Positions 8,412 through 17,364 of a stretch of DNA of 64,000 nucleotides are shown here, in pieces. The stretch comes from Heyndrickxia oleronia (GTDB taxonomy: Bacteria; Bacillota; Bacilli; Bacillales; Bacillaceae_C): positions 4,254,001-4,318,000 of the forward strand of contig NZ_CP065424.1 of NCBI RefSeq assembly GCF_017809215.1, given 5' to 3'. The number at the start of each line of letters is the position of its first letter. Positions within the stretch are counted from its first letter, which is position 1. Under the pieces are notes generated by a model. It was not told where the DNA came from. It saw only the letters and a list, made by a program, of their open reading frames with translations, and did no database searches. The position numbers and the translations under genes are program-made.

Positions 8412-8437
8412 AAAAAAAAGGTTGCCAAATGACAACC
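8412..8437 (-). terminator. Terminator of the opp operon
   Basis: On the minus strand GGTTGTC, ATTT, GGCAACC is followed by eight T, 8 bases past the oppF stop. Confidence 0.92.
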
Positions 8438-8444
8438 CTTTCTA

Positions 8445-9377
8445 TTATTTATATTCAGCTTGATATTGCTTTAATTCTTTCTCAGAGCAATAAACAAAAT
8501 GTCCAGGTACTACTTCACGCATTTTCACTTCTTCACCTTGTTCATATTTATGAACAGACGGATCGTAAGTTTTTCTAACACGTGTACGTTCATAATCTGG
8601 ATCTGGAAGTGGAATAGCTGAAAGTAGCGATTGTGTGTAAGGATGTAGTGGATGATTATATAAATCATCTGCAGGTGCTAATTCCACTAATTTACCAAAA
8701 TACATTACCCCAATACGATCACTTATATATTTAACCATAGATAAATCATGAGCAATAAATAAATAAGTCAATCCTTTTTCCTTTTGAAGCTTTTTCATTA
8801 AATTTACCACTTGTGCTTGGATAGAAACATCCAATGCAGAAATTGGTTCATCGGCAATGATAAACTCTGGATTTACTGCAAGTGCACGAGCTATTCCGAT
8901 ACGCTGTCTTTGTCCACCTGAAAATTCATGTGGATAACGATTCGCATGCTCACGATTTAAGCCAACTGTTTCAAGGAGTTGTTCTACCATTTCCATTCTT
9001 TGTTGTGGCGATTTCGCTAAACCGTGAATATCAATGCCTTCAGCGATTATATCAGCAACTTTTGATCGTGGATTCAGTGATGCATAAGGATCCTGGAAGA
9101 TCATCTGCATTTTTTGGTGGAATTTTTTTAATTCCTTTTTGGACTTTTTCGCATGTACATTTTCTCCATTAAAAAGGACTTCTCCATCAGTTGCATTGTA
9201 TAACCGAATGATCGTACGTCCTGTTGTTGACTTTCCACAACCAGATTCGCCAACTAGACCTAATGTTTCACCTTTATATATATCAAAGGAAATATCATCA
9301 ATCGCACGTACTTCATTTGATGTTCCTTTATTGAAGTATTGCTTTAAGTTTTTAATTTCTAATAATTTTTCTGCCAT
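8445..9377 (-). CDS. oppF: Oligopeptide ABC transporter ATP-binding protein OppF
   Basis: This is one of two ATPases driving oligopeptide import. The 310-residue protein has Walker A GESGCGKST (about 43-51), a Q-loop at MIFQDPYASLNPR, the ABC signature FSGGQRQRI, Walker B FIIADEPISALD and the switch histidine (IAHDL). The C-terminal oligopeptide-transporter extension (HPLHPYTQSLLSAIPLPDP) is present. The start is two bases past the oppD stop, with AAGGAGG inside the end of oppD. It is the last gene of the operon. Peptide import supports nutrition and, in relatives, signals for sporulation and competence. Confidence 0.95.
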   Translation of the reverse strand: MAEKLLEIKNLKQYFNKGTSNEVRAIDDISFDIYKGETLGLVGESGCGKSTTGRTIIRLYNATDGEVLFNGENVHAKKSKKELKKFHQKMQMIFQDPYASLNPRSKVADIIAEGIDIHGLAKSPQQRMEMVEQLLETVGLNREHANRYPHEFSGGQRQRIGIARALAVNPEFIIADEPISALDVSIQAQVVNLMKKLQKEKGLTYLFIAHDLSMVKYISDRIGVMYFGKLVELAPADDLYNHPLHPYTQSLLSAIPLPDPDYERTRVRKTYDPSVHKYEQGEEVKMREVVPGHFVYCSEKELKQYQAEYK

Positions 9378-9379
9378 GG

Positions 9380-10441
9380 TTAGTTTGCCTCCTTATTCGG
9401 AGTAGCATTGTTCTTAGCATTAAATTTATGCATTCTCTTCTTCACTGCCTCTGGTGGTTCTACTTTCGGTGCATCTGGATGAAGCAGCCATGTTGCCGCA
9501 TAATGTGTATCGGAAATTTTGAACATTGGTGGTTCTTTTTCATAATCTATTTTCAACGCATAAGGGTTACGTGGAGCAAATGCATCCCCCTTAGGCGGGT
9601 TTAACAAGTCCGGTGGTGTTCCTGGAATTGCATATAATTCTTCCTCTGTGGCATCAAGGCTTGGCATAGAACTAATCAGTCCCCATGTGTATGGGTGCTT
9701 TGGATTATAGAAAATTTCATCAACTGTTCCAACTTCAACAATTTTCCCGCCATACATAACCGCCACACGGTCAGCTACGTTAGCAACAACACCTAAATCA
9801 TGTGTAATAAAAATAATAGACGTATCAACTTTCTTTTGTAATTCTTTCATTAAATCTAATATTTGACCTTGGATCGTTACGTCCAAAGCAGTTGTTGGTT
9901 CATCGGCAATAAGCACTTTCGGATTACAAGCTAATGCAATGGCAATAACAACACGCTGTCTCATCCCACCAGAGAATTGATGTGGATATTGTTTCATACG
10001 GGATTCAGGCTTCGGAATACCTACTAGCTTTAATAAGTTAATAGCACGATTTCTCGCTTCCTCTTTCCCTAACTTTTGGTGCTTTAAAAGTGGTTCCATA
10101 ATTTGCTTACCAATCGTCATTGTTGGGTTTAAGGATGTCATTGGATCCTGGAAGATCATTGAAATATCTTTACCACGGATTTTTTGCATTTCCTTTTCAG
10201 AAGCTTTCGCTATGTCTGTTCCATTAAATAGAATTTGCCCGTTTTTAATTTCAGAATTTCCTGGGGGTAGCAACCTCATAATTGATTTAGTGGTAACTGA
10301 TTTTCCGGAACCAGATTCTCCAACAATTGCAAGTGTTTCTCCCTCAAATAATTCAAAGTTTACACCGCGGATCGCTTTTACCTCTCCAGCGAATGTATGA
10401 AACGAAATATTCAAATCTTTCACTTCTAGCATTTTCTTCAT
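9380..10441 (-). CDS. oppD: Oligopeptide ABC transporter ATP-binding protein OppD
   Basis: The partner ATPase of OppF has about 353 residues. It shows Walker A GESGSGKSV, the Q-loop FQDPMTSLNPT, signature FSGGMRQRV, Walker B LIADEPTTALD, and the C-terminal peptide-transporter extension (NPKHPYTWGLISSMP, then a GTPPDLLNPP motif). ATG 10441 has GAGG eight bases upstream; a GTG three codons earlier lies within that site and was not chosen. It sits between oppC (16-base gap) and oppF (2-base gap), so the five genes form one transcription unit. Confidence 0.95.
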   Translation of the reverse strand: MKKMLEVKDLNISFHTFAGEVKAIRGVNFELFEGETLAIVGESGSGKSVTTKSIMRLLPPGNSEIKNGQILFNGTDIAKASEKEMQKIRGKDISMIFQDPMTSLNPTMTIGKQIMEPLLKHQKLGKEEARNRAINLLKLVGIPKPESRMKQYPHQFSGGMRQRVVIAIALACNPKVLIADEPTTALDVTIQGQILDLMKELQKKVDTSIIFITHDLGVVANVADRVAVMYGGKIVEVGTVDEIFYNPKHPYTWGLISSMPSLDATEEELYAIPGTPPDLLNPPKGDAFAPRNPYALKIDYEKEPPMFKISDTHYAATWLLHPDAPKVEPPEAVKKRMHKFNAKNNATPNKEAN

Positions 10442-10457
10442 CTTTTTCACCTCACTT

Positions 10458-11477
10458 TTAATCTCTCATTTTCGGATCAAATGCATCACGAAGTCCGTCA
10501 CCAATTAAATTACATGCAACTAAAATAATACAAATAACTAAACAAGGAATAATCATTAAATGAGGTAAGAATTGGAATGTTTTATATCCATCTTCAATTA
10601 ATGTTCCTAACGATGCATTTGGTGCTTGTAAACCAATACCGATAAAGCTTAAAAATGCTTCAAAAAAGATCGCACTTGGGATTGTAAACATTGTATTGAT
10701 AATAATAACACCTGATAAATTTGGCAATAAATGTTTTAATAAGATCCTGCCATTTGAAGCTCCTAATGTTCTTGAAGCCATGACATATTCTTGACCTTTT
10801 AGTTTTAATACTTGTCCACGTACAACACGTGCCATTCCTATCCATCCGGTGATAACCATCGCAATGGTAATTGATAATATCCCAGGTTTCATGATTAATA
10901 GCATAAGAATAACAACAATTAAATTCGGTACACCAGAGATGACCTCTAATATACGTTGCATCACATTGTCAACCTGTCCGCCTTTAAAACCAGAAATTAA
11001 TCCATAGGTTACACCAATGACCATATCAATGATCGCTGCTAGAAAAGCGATATATAATGAAACCCTTGTTCCAAGCCATACCCTTGAAAAGAGATCACGG
11101 CCAAGTCCATCAGTTCCAAACCAATAATAATCTTTTAAATGCTGTTCTTTATAAACATTCGTTTCAACGCCACCAATTTTTTGACTTCCATCAAAGATAC
11201 CCATTTTTTCTAATCCAGGGATTCTAGGCGGAAGATTGGCATGAGCAAGATTCTGTGTTTCTGGATTATAATGCGAAAGATGTGGACCAATAATCGCCAT
11301 AAGAATAATTAGTACTAATAAAACTAGACTAATAATTGCCCCTTTATTCTTTCTAACCCTTAGCCATGCATCCTTAGCAAAGGAAAGTTGCGGTTTCGCT
11401 ATTACTTCACTTTCTCCATGGTTCATTGGAGCGGGTTCGAGCAATTCTTTTGGTATTTTTTCTAACATTTCAGCCAT
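10458..11477 (-). CDS. oppC: Oligopeptide ABC transporter permease OppC
   Basis: This membrane subunit has 339 residues. It has one N-terminal helix (about 48-70), an extracellular insertion, then a five-helix binding-protein-dependent permease domain with the EAA loop (YVMASRTLGASNGRILLKHLLPN), where the ATPases dock. FGTDGLGRDLFSRVWLGTR is the typical DppC/OppC motif. Its ATG shares one base with the oppB stop codon (TAATG), implying translational coupling. The length exceeds DppC-type subunits because of the periplasmic-side insertion, as in B. subtilis OppC. Confidence 0.94.
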   Translation of the reverse strand: MAEMLEKIPKELLEPAPMNHGESEVIAKPQLSFAKDAWLRVRKNKGAIISLVLLVLIILMAIIGPHLSHYNPETQNLAHANLPPRIPGLEKMGIFDGSQKIGGVETNVYKEQHLKDYYWFGTDGLGRDLFSRVWLGTRVSLYIAFLAAIIDMVIGVTYGLISGFKGGQVDNVMQRILEVISGVPNLIVVILMLLIMKPGILSITIAMVITGWIGMARVVRGQVLKLKGQEYVMASRTLGASNGRILLKHLLPNLSGVIIINTMFTIPSAIFFEAFLSFIGIGLQAPNASLGTLIEDGYKTFQFLPHLMIIPCLVICIILVACNLIGDGLRDAFDPKMRD

Positions 11478-12406
11478 TATTTTTTCCCTCCCGCTACACG
11501 AATTCTTGGATCTATGATTCCATAAAGAATATCAACAATTAAGATAATTACCGTTAATAAGAATGCAAAGAAAATTGTTGTTCCCATGATGATAGGGTAA
11601 TCATTTGTTTGTATCGATTTAACAAATTGCTCCCCAATCCCTGGAATGGCAAAGATTTGTTCTACTACCATGGAACCTGTCATTAAACCAACTGCCATAG
11701 GTCCTAATACAGTAATTAATGGAATCAATGCATTACGGACAGCATGTTTAAATGAAATTTCCATTCTTGAATTTCCTTTTGCTTTTGCTAGAGTAATATA
11801 ATCTGAGCTTAGTACTTCAATTAGCTCTGTCCTCATGAAACGAGCTGCTGTTGCAATTGGGAAAATAGCCAGTGCGATGGTAGGCATGATTGATGAAGCA
11901 AAACTATCCCACGAGGCAACTGGAAGCCATTGTAATTTTACACCTATAATATATTGTAAAAGAGCAGCAAAAACGAAAGAAGGAATCGATTTACCTAATA
12001 CTGCTAAAAATGTACTTCCATAATCGATCCACGTATTTTGAAACATCGCAGCTAAAACACCTAATAATATCCCTACTAATGTTCCTATAAACATGGCTTG
12101 GAAACCTAATTGAAGTGATGGTCCCATTCGGTTGATTAATAGTTTTGTAACCGGTTGATTATCAAATTGGAATGATACCCCTAAATCACCTTTCGCAATA
12201 TTCAACATATAACGCCCATATTGCACAGGAATTGGGTCATTCAATCCGTATTTTTCTTGTAAGATGATTTTTTGTTCATCCGATAGCTTCTCTTCCGCTC
12301 GAAACGGCGTACCAGGCAATAATTTCATCAAGAAAAACGTAAATGATGAAATGATGAACAACGTAATGATCATATAAATGATACGTTTCGAAATATATTT
12401 CGCCAT
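11477..12406 (-). CDS. oppB: Oligopeptide ABC transporter permease OppB
   Basis: This first membrane subunit of the importer has 309 residues and six helices. The N-terminus (RIIYMIITLFIISSFTFFLMKLLPGTPF) is typical of the DppB/OppB N-terminal domain, and the EAA loop (YITLAKAKGNSRMEISFKHA, then RNALIP) marks the ATPase contact. It heterodimerises with OppC. ATG 12406 has AGGAGG-like sequence upstream. A hairpin at 12466-12499 separates it from oppA, so oppBCDF would be made at lower levels than the binding protein. Confidence 0.94.
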   Translation of the reverse strand: MAKYISKRIIYMIITLFIISSFTFFLMKLLPGTPFRAEEKLSDEQKIILQEKYGLNDPIPVQYGRYMLNIAKGDLGVSFQFDNQPVTKLLINRMGPSLQLGFQAMFIGTLVGILLGVLAAMFQNTWIDYGSTFLAVLGKSIPSFVFAALLQYIIGVKLQWLPVASWDSFASSIMPTIALAIFPIATAARFMRTELIEVLSSDYITLAKAKGNSRMEISFKHAVRNALIPLITVLGPMAVGLMTGSMVVEQIFAIPGIGEQFVKSIQTNDYPIIMGTTIFFAFLLTVIILIVDILYGIIDPRIRVAGGKK

Positions 12407-12465
12407 TCAATTCGCCTCCTAATCACGAATTATTTAAAATTTTCAACCAGAACGATTAAAAGGAG

Positions 12466-12499
12466 AAAGAGAGTATTCTTAATTAAAAATACTCTCTTT
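12466..12499 (-). terminator. Intercistronic hairpin between oppA and oppB
   Basis: On the minus strand AAAGAGAGTATT and AATACTCTCTTT form a perfect 12-bp stem followed by CTCCTTTT. Its weak T-run suggests partial termination, giving excess binding protein over transporter. Confidence 0.75.
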
Positions 12500-12532
12500 T
12501 CTTTGGTCCCATTAATTCAATTGAAAATCGAC

Positions 12533-14203
12533 TTATTTTTCAATATAAGTATTTTTCATTGTATAGTCAGGGCCAAATAAATGCTCTTCAAAGTTTTTCA
12601 CATAAGGCTGTGTTAGTGTTAAGTGACCTCTTTGATAGATTGGTGCAATTGCAGCGTCATCCTGAATTAAAATCTTTTCAGCTTCTAACAATACTTCCCA
12701 ACGCTTCTCAGGATCATTTGCGTATTTTACTTTTGCATCATTGATTAACTGATCATATTTCTTATTAGAGTAACCAGCTTTGTTATTACCACCATTTGTT
12801 ACAAATAAATCAAGATATGTCATTGCATCTAAATAGTCTGCACCCCAACCAGCCATTTGGATATCATAATCTTGCTGATCTTGTTTTTGAAGGCGGATTT
12901 TGAATGGTACATTTGTTAATTTAAGCTTTAAGCCTGGTAAATTCTTTTGTAATTGATCTTGGAAGAATTCGCTTGTTTTCTTCGCATTTTCAGTATCATC
13001 ACTTAATAATTCAAGTTCTAAGCTTTTTACACCTAATTCTTTTAAGCCTTTTTCCCAATATTCTTTTGCTTGTTTCGGATCATAAGTTGATAGATCTCCA
13101 CTTTCATCACGGAAGTCCTTTTCACCACTTGGATCTTTTGCTACACCTTTAGGAACTAATCCATTACTTGGGAATGATCCATTTGAAAGTACTGTTTCTG
13201 TATAGGCTTTTTTATCAAAAGCCATAGCTAAACCTTTACGAATATTTACATTTGCTAAAGGTGTTTCCTTGCCATTACGTAATTGGTTGAATTTTAAGTA
13301 CCAAGAGCTTGATTCAACCATTTTTACTGCATCTTTATTGTTTGCATATTGTTTTGCATATTCTGCGCTTAATGCACCTGTACGATCTACTTTACCAGTG
13401 TTATATAAGTTAACCGCAGTGTTTGGAGTTTTTGAAACTTGAACATTAATTTCTTTTAATTTCACAGCGTCTTTATCATAATATTTATCATTTTTTTCAT
13501 ATTTCCAAGTTAATCCTGTTCCATCCCATTTTGCTAATTTGAATGGACCATTTGCTAACATATTATCGCTGTTAGTACCGAATTTGTCGCCTTTTTCTTT
13601 AACGAATTTTTCATTTAAAGGAACGAATGTGCCGAAAGCTAATAAAGAATCTAAATATGGAACTGGTTGTTCTAATGTTACTTCTAATGTGTTATCATCA
13701 ATTGCTTTTACGCCTAAATCTTCAGGTTTTGCTTTACCTTCCATAATTGCGCTTGCATTTTTAACAACATCTGCAAACATGTATGCATATTGTGCACCTG
13801 TATTAGGATCTACAGCTCTTCTCCAAGAGAATACGAAATCATTTGCTGTAACTGGTTCACCATTTGCCCATTTTGCATCTTTACGTAATTTAAATGTATA
13901 AACTGTACCATCTTTACTTACTTCTGGTTTCCCATCAGCAATTGCAGGAACAGGTAAATCTTTATCATTTAATGTATAAAGACCTTCCATTGTTTGTCCA
14001 ATTACAATAAAACTAGCAGTGTCCGTTGCTAATGTCGGGTCTCCTGTTGGAATTTCTGTTGGTTCAATCATATTAAGTACTTGCTCAGCAGATGAGCTGC
14101 CTTTACTTGCACTTTCTTTTTTATCGCCTGTACCACAAGCAGATAATACTAGAGCAAGTGCTAGAGTAAGTACAGTAAATAGATAAAATTTTGACTTTTT
14201 CAT
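12533..14203 (-). CDS. oppA: Oligopeptide-binding lipoprotein OppA
   Basis: This substrate-binding lipoprotein of 556 residues captures oligopeptides outside the membrane and delivers them to OppBC. The signal peptide ends in the lipobox LSAC (Cys 23), so it is lipid-anchored. The family 5 solute-binding fold is recognisable from DPTLATDT near the N-terminus, LRKDAKWANGEPVTANDFVFSW at about 115, and GWGADYLDAMTYLDLF near 450. ATG 14203 has AGGTGG upstream. It begins the opp operon. CodY control is common for such genes, but the upstream AATTTTC stretches match the CodY box only loosely. Confidence 0.95.
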   Translation of the reverse strand: MKKSKFYLFTVLTLALALVLSACGTGDKKESASKGSSSAEQVLNMIEPTEIPTGDPTLATDTASFIVIGQTMEGLYTLNDKDLPVPAIADGKPEVSKDGTVYTFKLRKDAKWANGEPVTANDFVFSWRRAVDPNTGAQYAYMFADVVKNASAIMEGKAKPEDLGVKAIDDNTLEVTLEQPVPYLDSLLAFGTFVPLNEKFVKEKGDKFGTNSDNMLANGPFKLAKWDGTGLTWKYEKNDKYYDKDAVKLKEINVQVSKTPNTAVNLYNTGKVDRTGALSAEYAKQYANNKDAVKMVESSSWYLKFNQLRNGKETPLANVNIRKGLAMAFDKKAYTETVLSNGSFPSNGLVPKGVAKDPSGEKDFRDESGDLSTYDPKQAKEYWEKGLKELGVKSLELELLSDDTENAKKTSEFFQDQLQKNLPGLKLKLTNVPFKIRLQKQDQQDYDIQMAGWGADYLDAMTYLDLFVTNGGNNKAGYSNKKYDQLINDAKVKYANDPEKRWEVLLEAEKILIQDDAAIAPIYQRGHLTLTQPYVKNFEEHLFGPDYTMKNTYIEK

Positions 14204-14614
14204 TTACTTTCCACCTTTTCCCCATTTTTTTTAAAAAAGATTTTAAAAAAGATTCTAAAAAGCTTTTCTATTAACATTATAATAATTTTCTTTTTATTTG
14301 TACATTATTTTAACAAAACATTTTTAACTTTTTTATGTTATATTTTTAGGGAAATTTACATATTTTTTCTATTTTATGCTCAATATATGCTTTTTACATG
14401 CTATTTTAGCATAGTTACATTTCTGACAATATAATATATTTAGATAATTTAATATTTATAGAATAATGTCTTTAGTCCTAATATTTAAGTTTCTGTTTAT
14501 CAGTTTATTTTAAATTAAAACTACATTATAATTTTTTAATACTTAATTTTTGGGAATAAATTAAGGAGTAGATGTTCATTTTACAAATTAACTGAAAAAC
14601 ATCTATGTTAAAAT
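14204..14614. other. AT-rich upstream region of oppA
   Basis: No gene is visible. The stretch is extremely AT-rich, with short direct repeats of AAAAAAGATT near the oppA start and a TATAAT-like box on the minus strand around 14275-14285. I cannot assign a clear -35 box. Confidence 0.35.
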
Positions 14615-14800
14615 GCTCTTTTCTTAAACAATGTTGCTATTTAGATCATCTTTTAACCAATAAATATATGTTAAAAAGTGACATGTCCCTCACTCCACTG
14701 TGAAAAGAGCTGCAAACTATATAAGAACGCTGAACCTTTATTAAGTGTAAAAGCCGGCAGTAGGGCTTTTACAAAAGTAACAAACTATACGAAAACTGCC
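14615..14800 (-). repeat. Full-length copy (D) of the intergenic hairpin repeat family
   Basis: Read on the minus strand the 186-bp unit starts GGCAGTTTTCGTATAG, carries the best core hairpin (TTTTGTAAAAGCCCTACTGC then CGGCTTTTACAC), continues with CGTTCTTATATAGTTTGCAG, and ends AAATAGCAACATTGTT...GAAAAGAGC. Ends resemble short terminal inverted repeats. A second copy in the same orientation follows the next gene. Confidence 0.8.
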
Positions 14801-14838
14801 TTGTTATAAATTTGCATGGACTAGAAAGAGGTGATGAC

Positions 14839-15174
14839 ATGTTTAGGAAATACTCCATTTGGTTAATTGCAACACAACTATTAATTTTTATACTTTCTCT
14901 TATTACATACCATTCCATTAATCTTCTGACATATATTAATGTTTCCTTTATTGTAGGCTTTCTTTACCTATTATTATCATTAACTGTTTTCGTCGTTAAT
15001 AAAGGTTTCTTTGATGTTGTCTTTGCAAGTTTTCAGCATGTTTTTAGTCGGATGACCGATAAAGATCGAAGACCTTTATCAAAATTAATTACTTTCAGGT
15101 ATAACTATTTGTTTGTCACTGGAAGCATTACACTCATCATTATGCTTTGTGCTTTAGTTATATATTATAAATAA
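14839..15174 (+). CDS. DUF3899 family membrane protein
   Basis: This small integral membrane protein has about 111 residues. It has three hydrophobic segments (about 8-26, 30-55 and 88-108) and the pattern GGFFD-like KGFFDVV after helix two that marks the DUF3899 family of Firmicutes. No function is established. I chose ATG 14839, which has AGAGGTG six bases upstream; an ATG nine codons earlier has no ribosome site. The gene is flanked on both sides by copies of the intergenic repeat, in the same orientation. Confidence 0.75.
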   Translation: MFRKYSIWLIATQLLIFILSLITYHSINLLTYINVSFIVGFLYLLLSLTVFVVNKGFFDVVFASFQHVFSRMTDKDRRPLSKLITFRYNYLFVTGSITLIIMLCALVIYYK

Positions 15175-15176
15175 GG

Positions 15177-15312
15177 CTCTCTTTTCTGTTTAAATGAAGA
15201 CAAGTCTTTTCATTTTCACTTCAATGAGCTACAAACTTCATAAGAACGCTAAAACCTTAATCAGGTGTAAAGACGCCAGCAGTAGGACTTAGCAAAAGAC
15301 GATTCCTGCTTT
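15177..15312 (-). repeat. Copy (E) of the intergenic hairpin repeat family
   Basis: On the minus strand it reads CTTTTGCTAAGTCC, loop, GGCGTCTTTACACC, then AGCGTTCTTATGAAGTTTGT, and ends near GAAAAGAGAGC. It is more diverged than copy D but in the same orientation. Confidence 0.65.
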
Positions 15313-15336
15313 AACCTACTTATTTGGAATGAAGAA

Positions 15337-15369
15337 AGCGACTGGATAGAATGTCCAATCGCTTTTTTT
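15337..15369 (+). terminator. Rho-independent terminator
   Basis: AGCGACTGGA and TCCAATCGCT form a 10-base stem with one mismatch, followed by seven T. Confidence 0.85.
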
Positions 15370-15488
15370 GCTTTCTACGATTTATAATATAATGTAATGA
15401 TCCATATTTGCTAATATAATATAGATATATTAATACAAAGACTCATCAATTAAGAAGGACATGAATATATCCGAAAGGAAGCTCAACA

Positions 15489-16736
15489 TTGTTAGAAACA
15501 TTATTATTAAACTTTTTATTTCTATTAATTCCAGTATTAATCTTTCTTATTTTTTTTGAACATAGGCCACATTCTAATAATAAGTTCGTACTTGTTTTGC
15601 TTTCGGCAGTGACGATGATTCTTTGCATAACAATGCCTATCAAAATAAAACTAGGATTTATTATTGACCTTCGGTATATCCCATTTATCATCGTGGCCCT
15701 ATTTGGTGGATATAAAGCTGTTTGGCCACTCTATATATTATTAAATCTCTATCGCTTTTACGTTGGGGGAGAAGGAACATTCCAATCCTTTCTTTTTTCA
15801 ACCATCATTTTTATCTTAATACCGTTGTTTAATCGTAAGTTTATTAAGCTATCTTCAAAAAAACGGGTACTATTCGCAGGTTTTGTTTGCTCACTAATAG
15901 CATGTATTTACTTAACCTCATTAAGTACTTTCTTTAACAGCTTAAATAGTGAATTCTGGTATGTAGGCCTTCTCACATTTATAACAAATGTCGGAGCAAT
16001 GCTTATTATAATGATTTTAATTGAACAAATTATCGCCAATATTAAAAATCGCGAACAGTTTGTCCACTCGGAACGATTAAATGTTGTGAGTGAATTGTCA
16101 GCTAGCGTTTCCCATGAAATAAGAAATCCGCTTACAGTAACTAGTGGTTTTTTACAATTATTAAAACAGTCAACTACCATCACAAATGAGGAAAAACGAT
16201 ATATTGAACTCTCTTTGCAAGAATTGCATCGAGCCGAAAAAATTGTGAGTGATTATCTTTCGTTCGCGAAGCCTCAATCTGAAAATATGGTTTATTCCAA
16301 TCTCTTCACAGAAACTGAATATACAAAAGATTTGATTATTCCCTTTGCTACCATGCATCAAGTAGAGGTTCAATTTCATTTTACAAATACTTTATTTACC
16401 CGATATGATCGGAATCAAATTCAACAGTGTTTAATTAATTTATATAAAAACGGAATTGAAGCAATGAAAGAGACAGGCGGAGGAACGTTAACGATCGACA
16501 TCTCAGAAAAGAAACAAAAGATCCTGATCAAAATTCAAGATACCGGAATCGGAATGACAAGAGATCAAATCTCCCACCTAGGTCAACCCTATTACTCAAC
16601 AAAAGAAAAAGGCACCGGCCTCGGCATGCTCATGGTATACAGCACCATTAATAAACTAAAAGGAAGCATTGATATTGAAAGTCGAAAAGGTAAAGGCACA
16701 ACATTCCTTATAACCATTCCTGTTCTGGAAGCATAG
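15489..16736 (+). CDS. Membrane sensor histidine kinase, KinB-like
   Basis: This 415-residue kinase has six or so membrane helices in its first 185 residues, of the 5TMR-LYT type found in KinB. It is followed by a dimerisation/phospho-acceptor domain with the H-box SHEIRNPLTV (His 209) and an ATPase domain with the N-box (NLYKNGIEAM), G1 DTGIGM and G2 GTGLGM. No response regulator lies next to it, which is typical of kinases feeding the Spo0 phosphorelay. A role in sporulation initiation is therefore likely but inferred. The start is TTG 15489, with AAAGGAAG upstream; no better ATG is in frame. Confidence 0.88.
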   Translation: MLETLLLNFLFLLIPVLIFLIFFEHRPHSNNKFVLVLLSAVTMILCITMPIKIKLGFIIDLRYIPFIIVALFGGYKAVWPLYILLNLYRFYVGGEGTFQSFLFSTIIFILIPLFNRKFIKLSSKKRVLFAGFVCSLIACIYLTSLSTFFNSLNSEFWYVGLLTFITNVGAMLIIMILIEQIIANIKNREQFVHSERLNVVSELSASVSHEIRNPLTVTSGFLQLLKQSTTITNEEKRYIELSLQELHRAEKIVSDYLSFAKPQSENMVYSNLFTETEYTKDLIIPFATMHQVEVQFHFTNTLFTRYDRNQIQQCLINLYKNGIEAMKETGGGTLTIDISEKKQKILIKIQDTGIGMTRDQISHLGQPYYSTKEKGTGLGMLMVYSTINKLKGSIDIESRKGKGTTFLITIPVLEA

Positions 16737-16783
16737 GGACGGTTCTCCTGCTTCAAAAAAGTAAGGAACCATCCCTTTATTTT
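16735..16783 (+). terminator. Terminator of the histidine kinase gene
   Basis: AGGGACGGTTC pairs with GAACCATCCCT (one mismatch), followed by TTATTTTT. The stem begins at the kinase stop codon. Confidence 0.85.
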
Positions 16784-16883
16784 TAGGTATTCACCCATTT
16801 TAATAAAAGTAAGCTCCTTTCCTAGGTTAATAGCATAGCATGTAATTGGTTATAAGTTTACTACAATGAAAAGGGTGAAAAAA

Positions 16884-17171
16884 ATGAATCCAGTATTCGG
16901 AAGTTATGGAATGGGTTATAATCCCTATATGATGGGATATGGATCTCCTGCATATGGAGTTGGTCATGAATGGTTAATGGGGCATCCTGCTTATGGAGCA
17001 GGGCATCAAATGATGGGATATCCTTGTTGTGGTGGAATGATGCATCACCATGAACATCCAATTCATCATCATGCTCATCATGCTCACCATTATCATGGGT
17101 ATCCAATAAATACCCAGGTTCAATCGCAAAACATGTCACTTCACATGATGCCTGGTATGATGGTTAACTAA
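16884..17171 (+). CDS. His/Met/Gly/Tyr-rich small protein, possible spore coat component
   Basis: This 95-residue protein has GYG/MGYG-type repeats in its first half (about 6-55), a CC pair, and a dense His cluster (HHHEHPIHHHAHHAHHYHG) near 60-78. I do not recognise a named family. Its composition is like low-complexity coat or exosporium proteins and could bind metal. ATG 16884 has AAGGGTG six bases upstream; an ATG six codons earlier overlaps that site. It stands alone before its own terminator. The coat assignment is inference from composition. Confidence 0.6.
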   Translation: MNPVFGSYGMGYNPYMMGYGSPAYGVGHEWLMGHPAYGAGHQMMGYPCCGGMMHHHEHPIHHHAHHAHHYHGYPINTQVQSQNMSLHMMPGMMVN

Positions 17172-17292
17172 CCTAAAATCAAAGAAAGCTTATTTTGTCT
17201 CTACATTCTATATTTATTAACAAAGATGATTTGTTGTGATTAAAATCTTTATAATTAGGTTATGCCCTACTGAGATATTAAACAACTTTTGT

Positions 17293-17333
17293 ACATGGGT
17301 TCGGTAAGTTTATACCAAGCCCATGTTTTTTTA
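17293..17333 (+). terminator. Terminator of the His-rich protein gene
   Basis: ACATGGG and CCCATGT close a longer imperfect stem followed by seven T. Confidence 0.85.
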
Positions 17334-17364
17334 TTGTATACAGATTTTTTTAGTTAATTATTTT

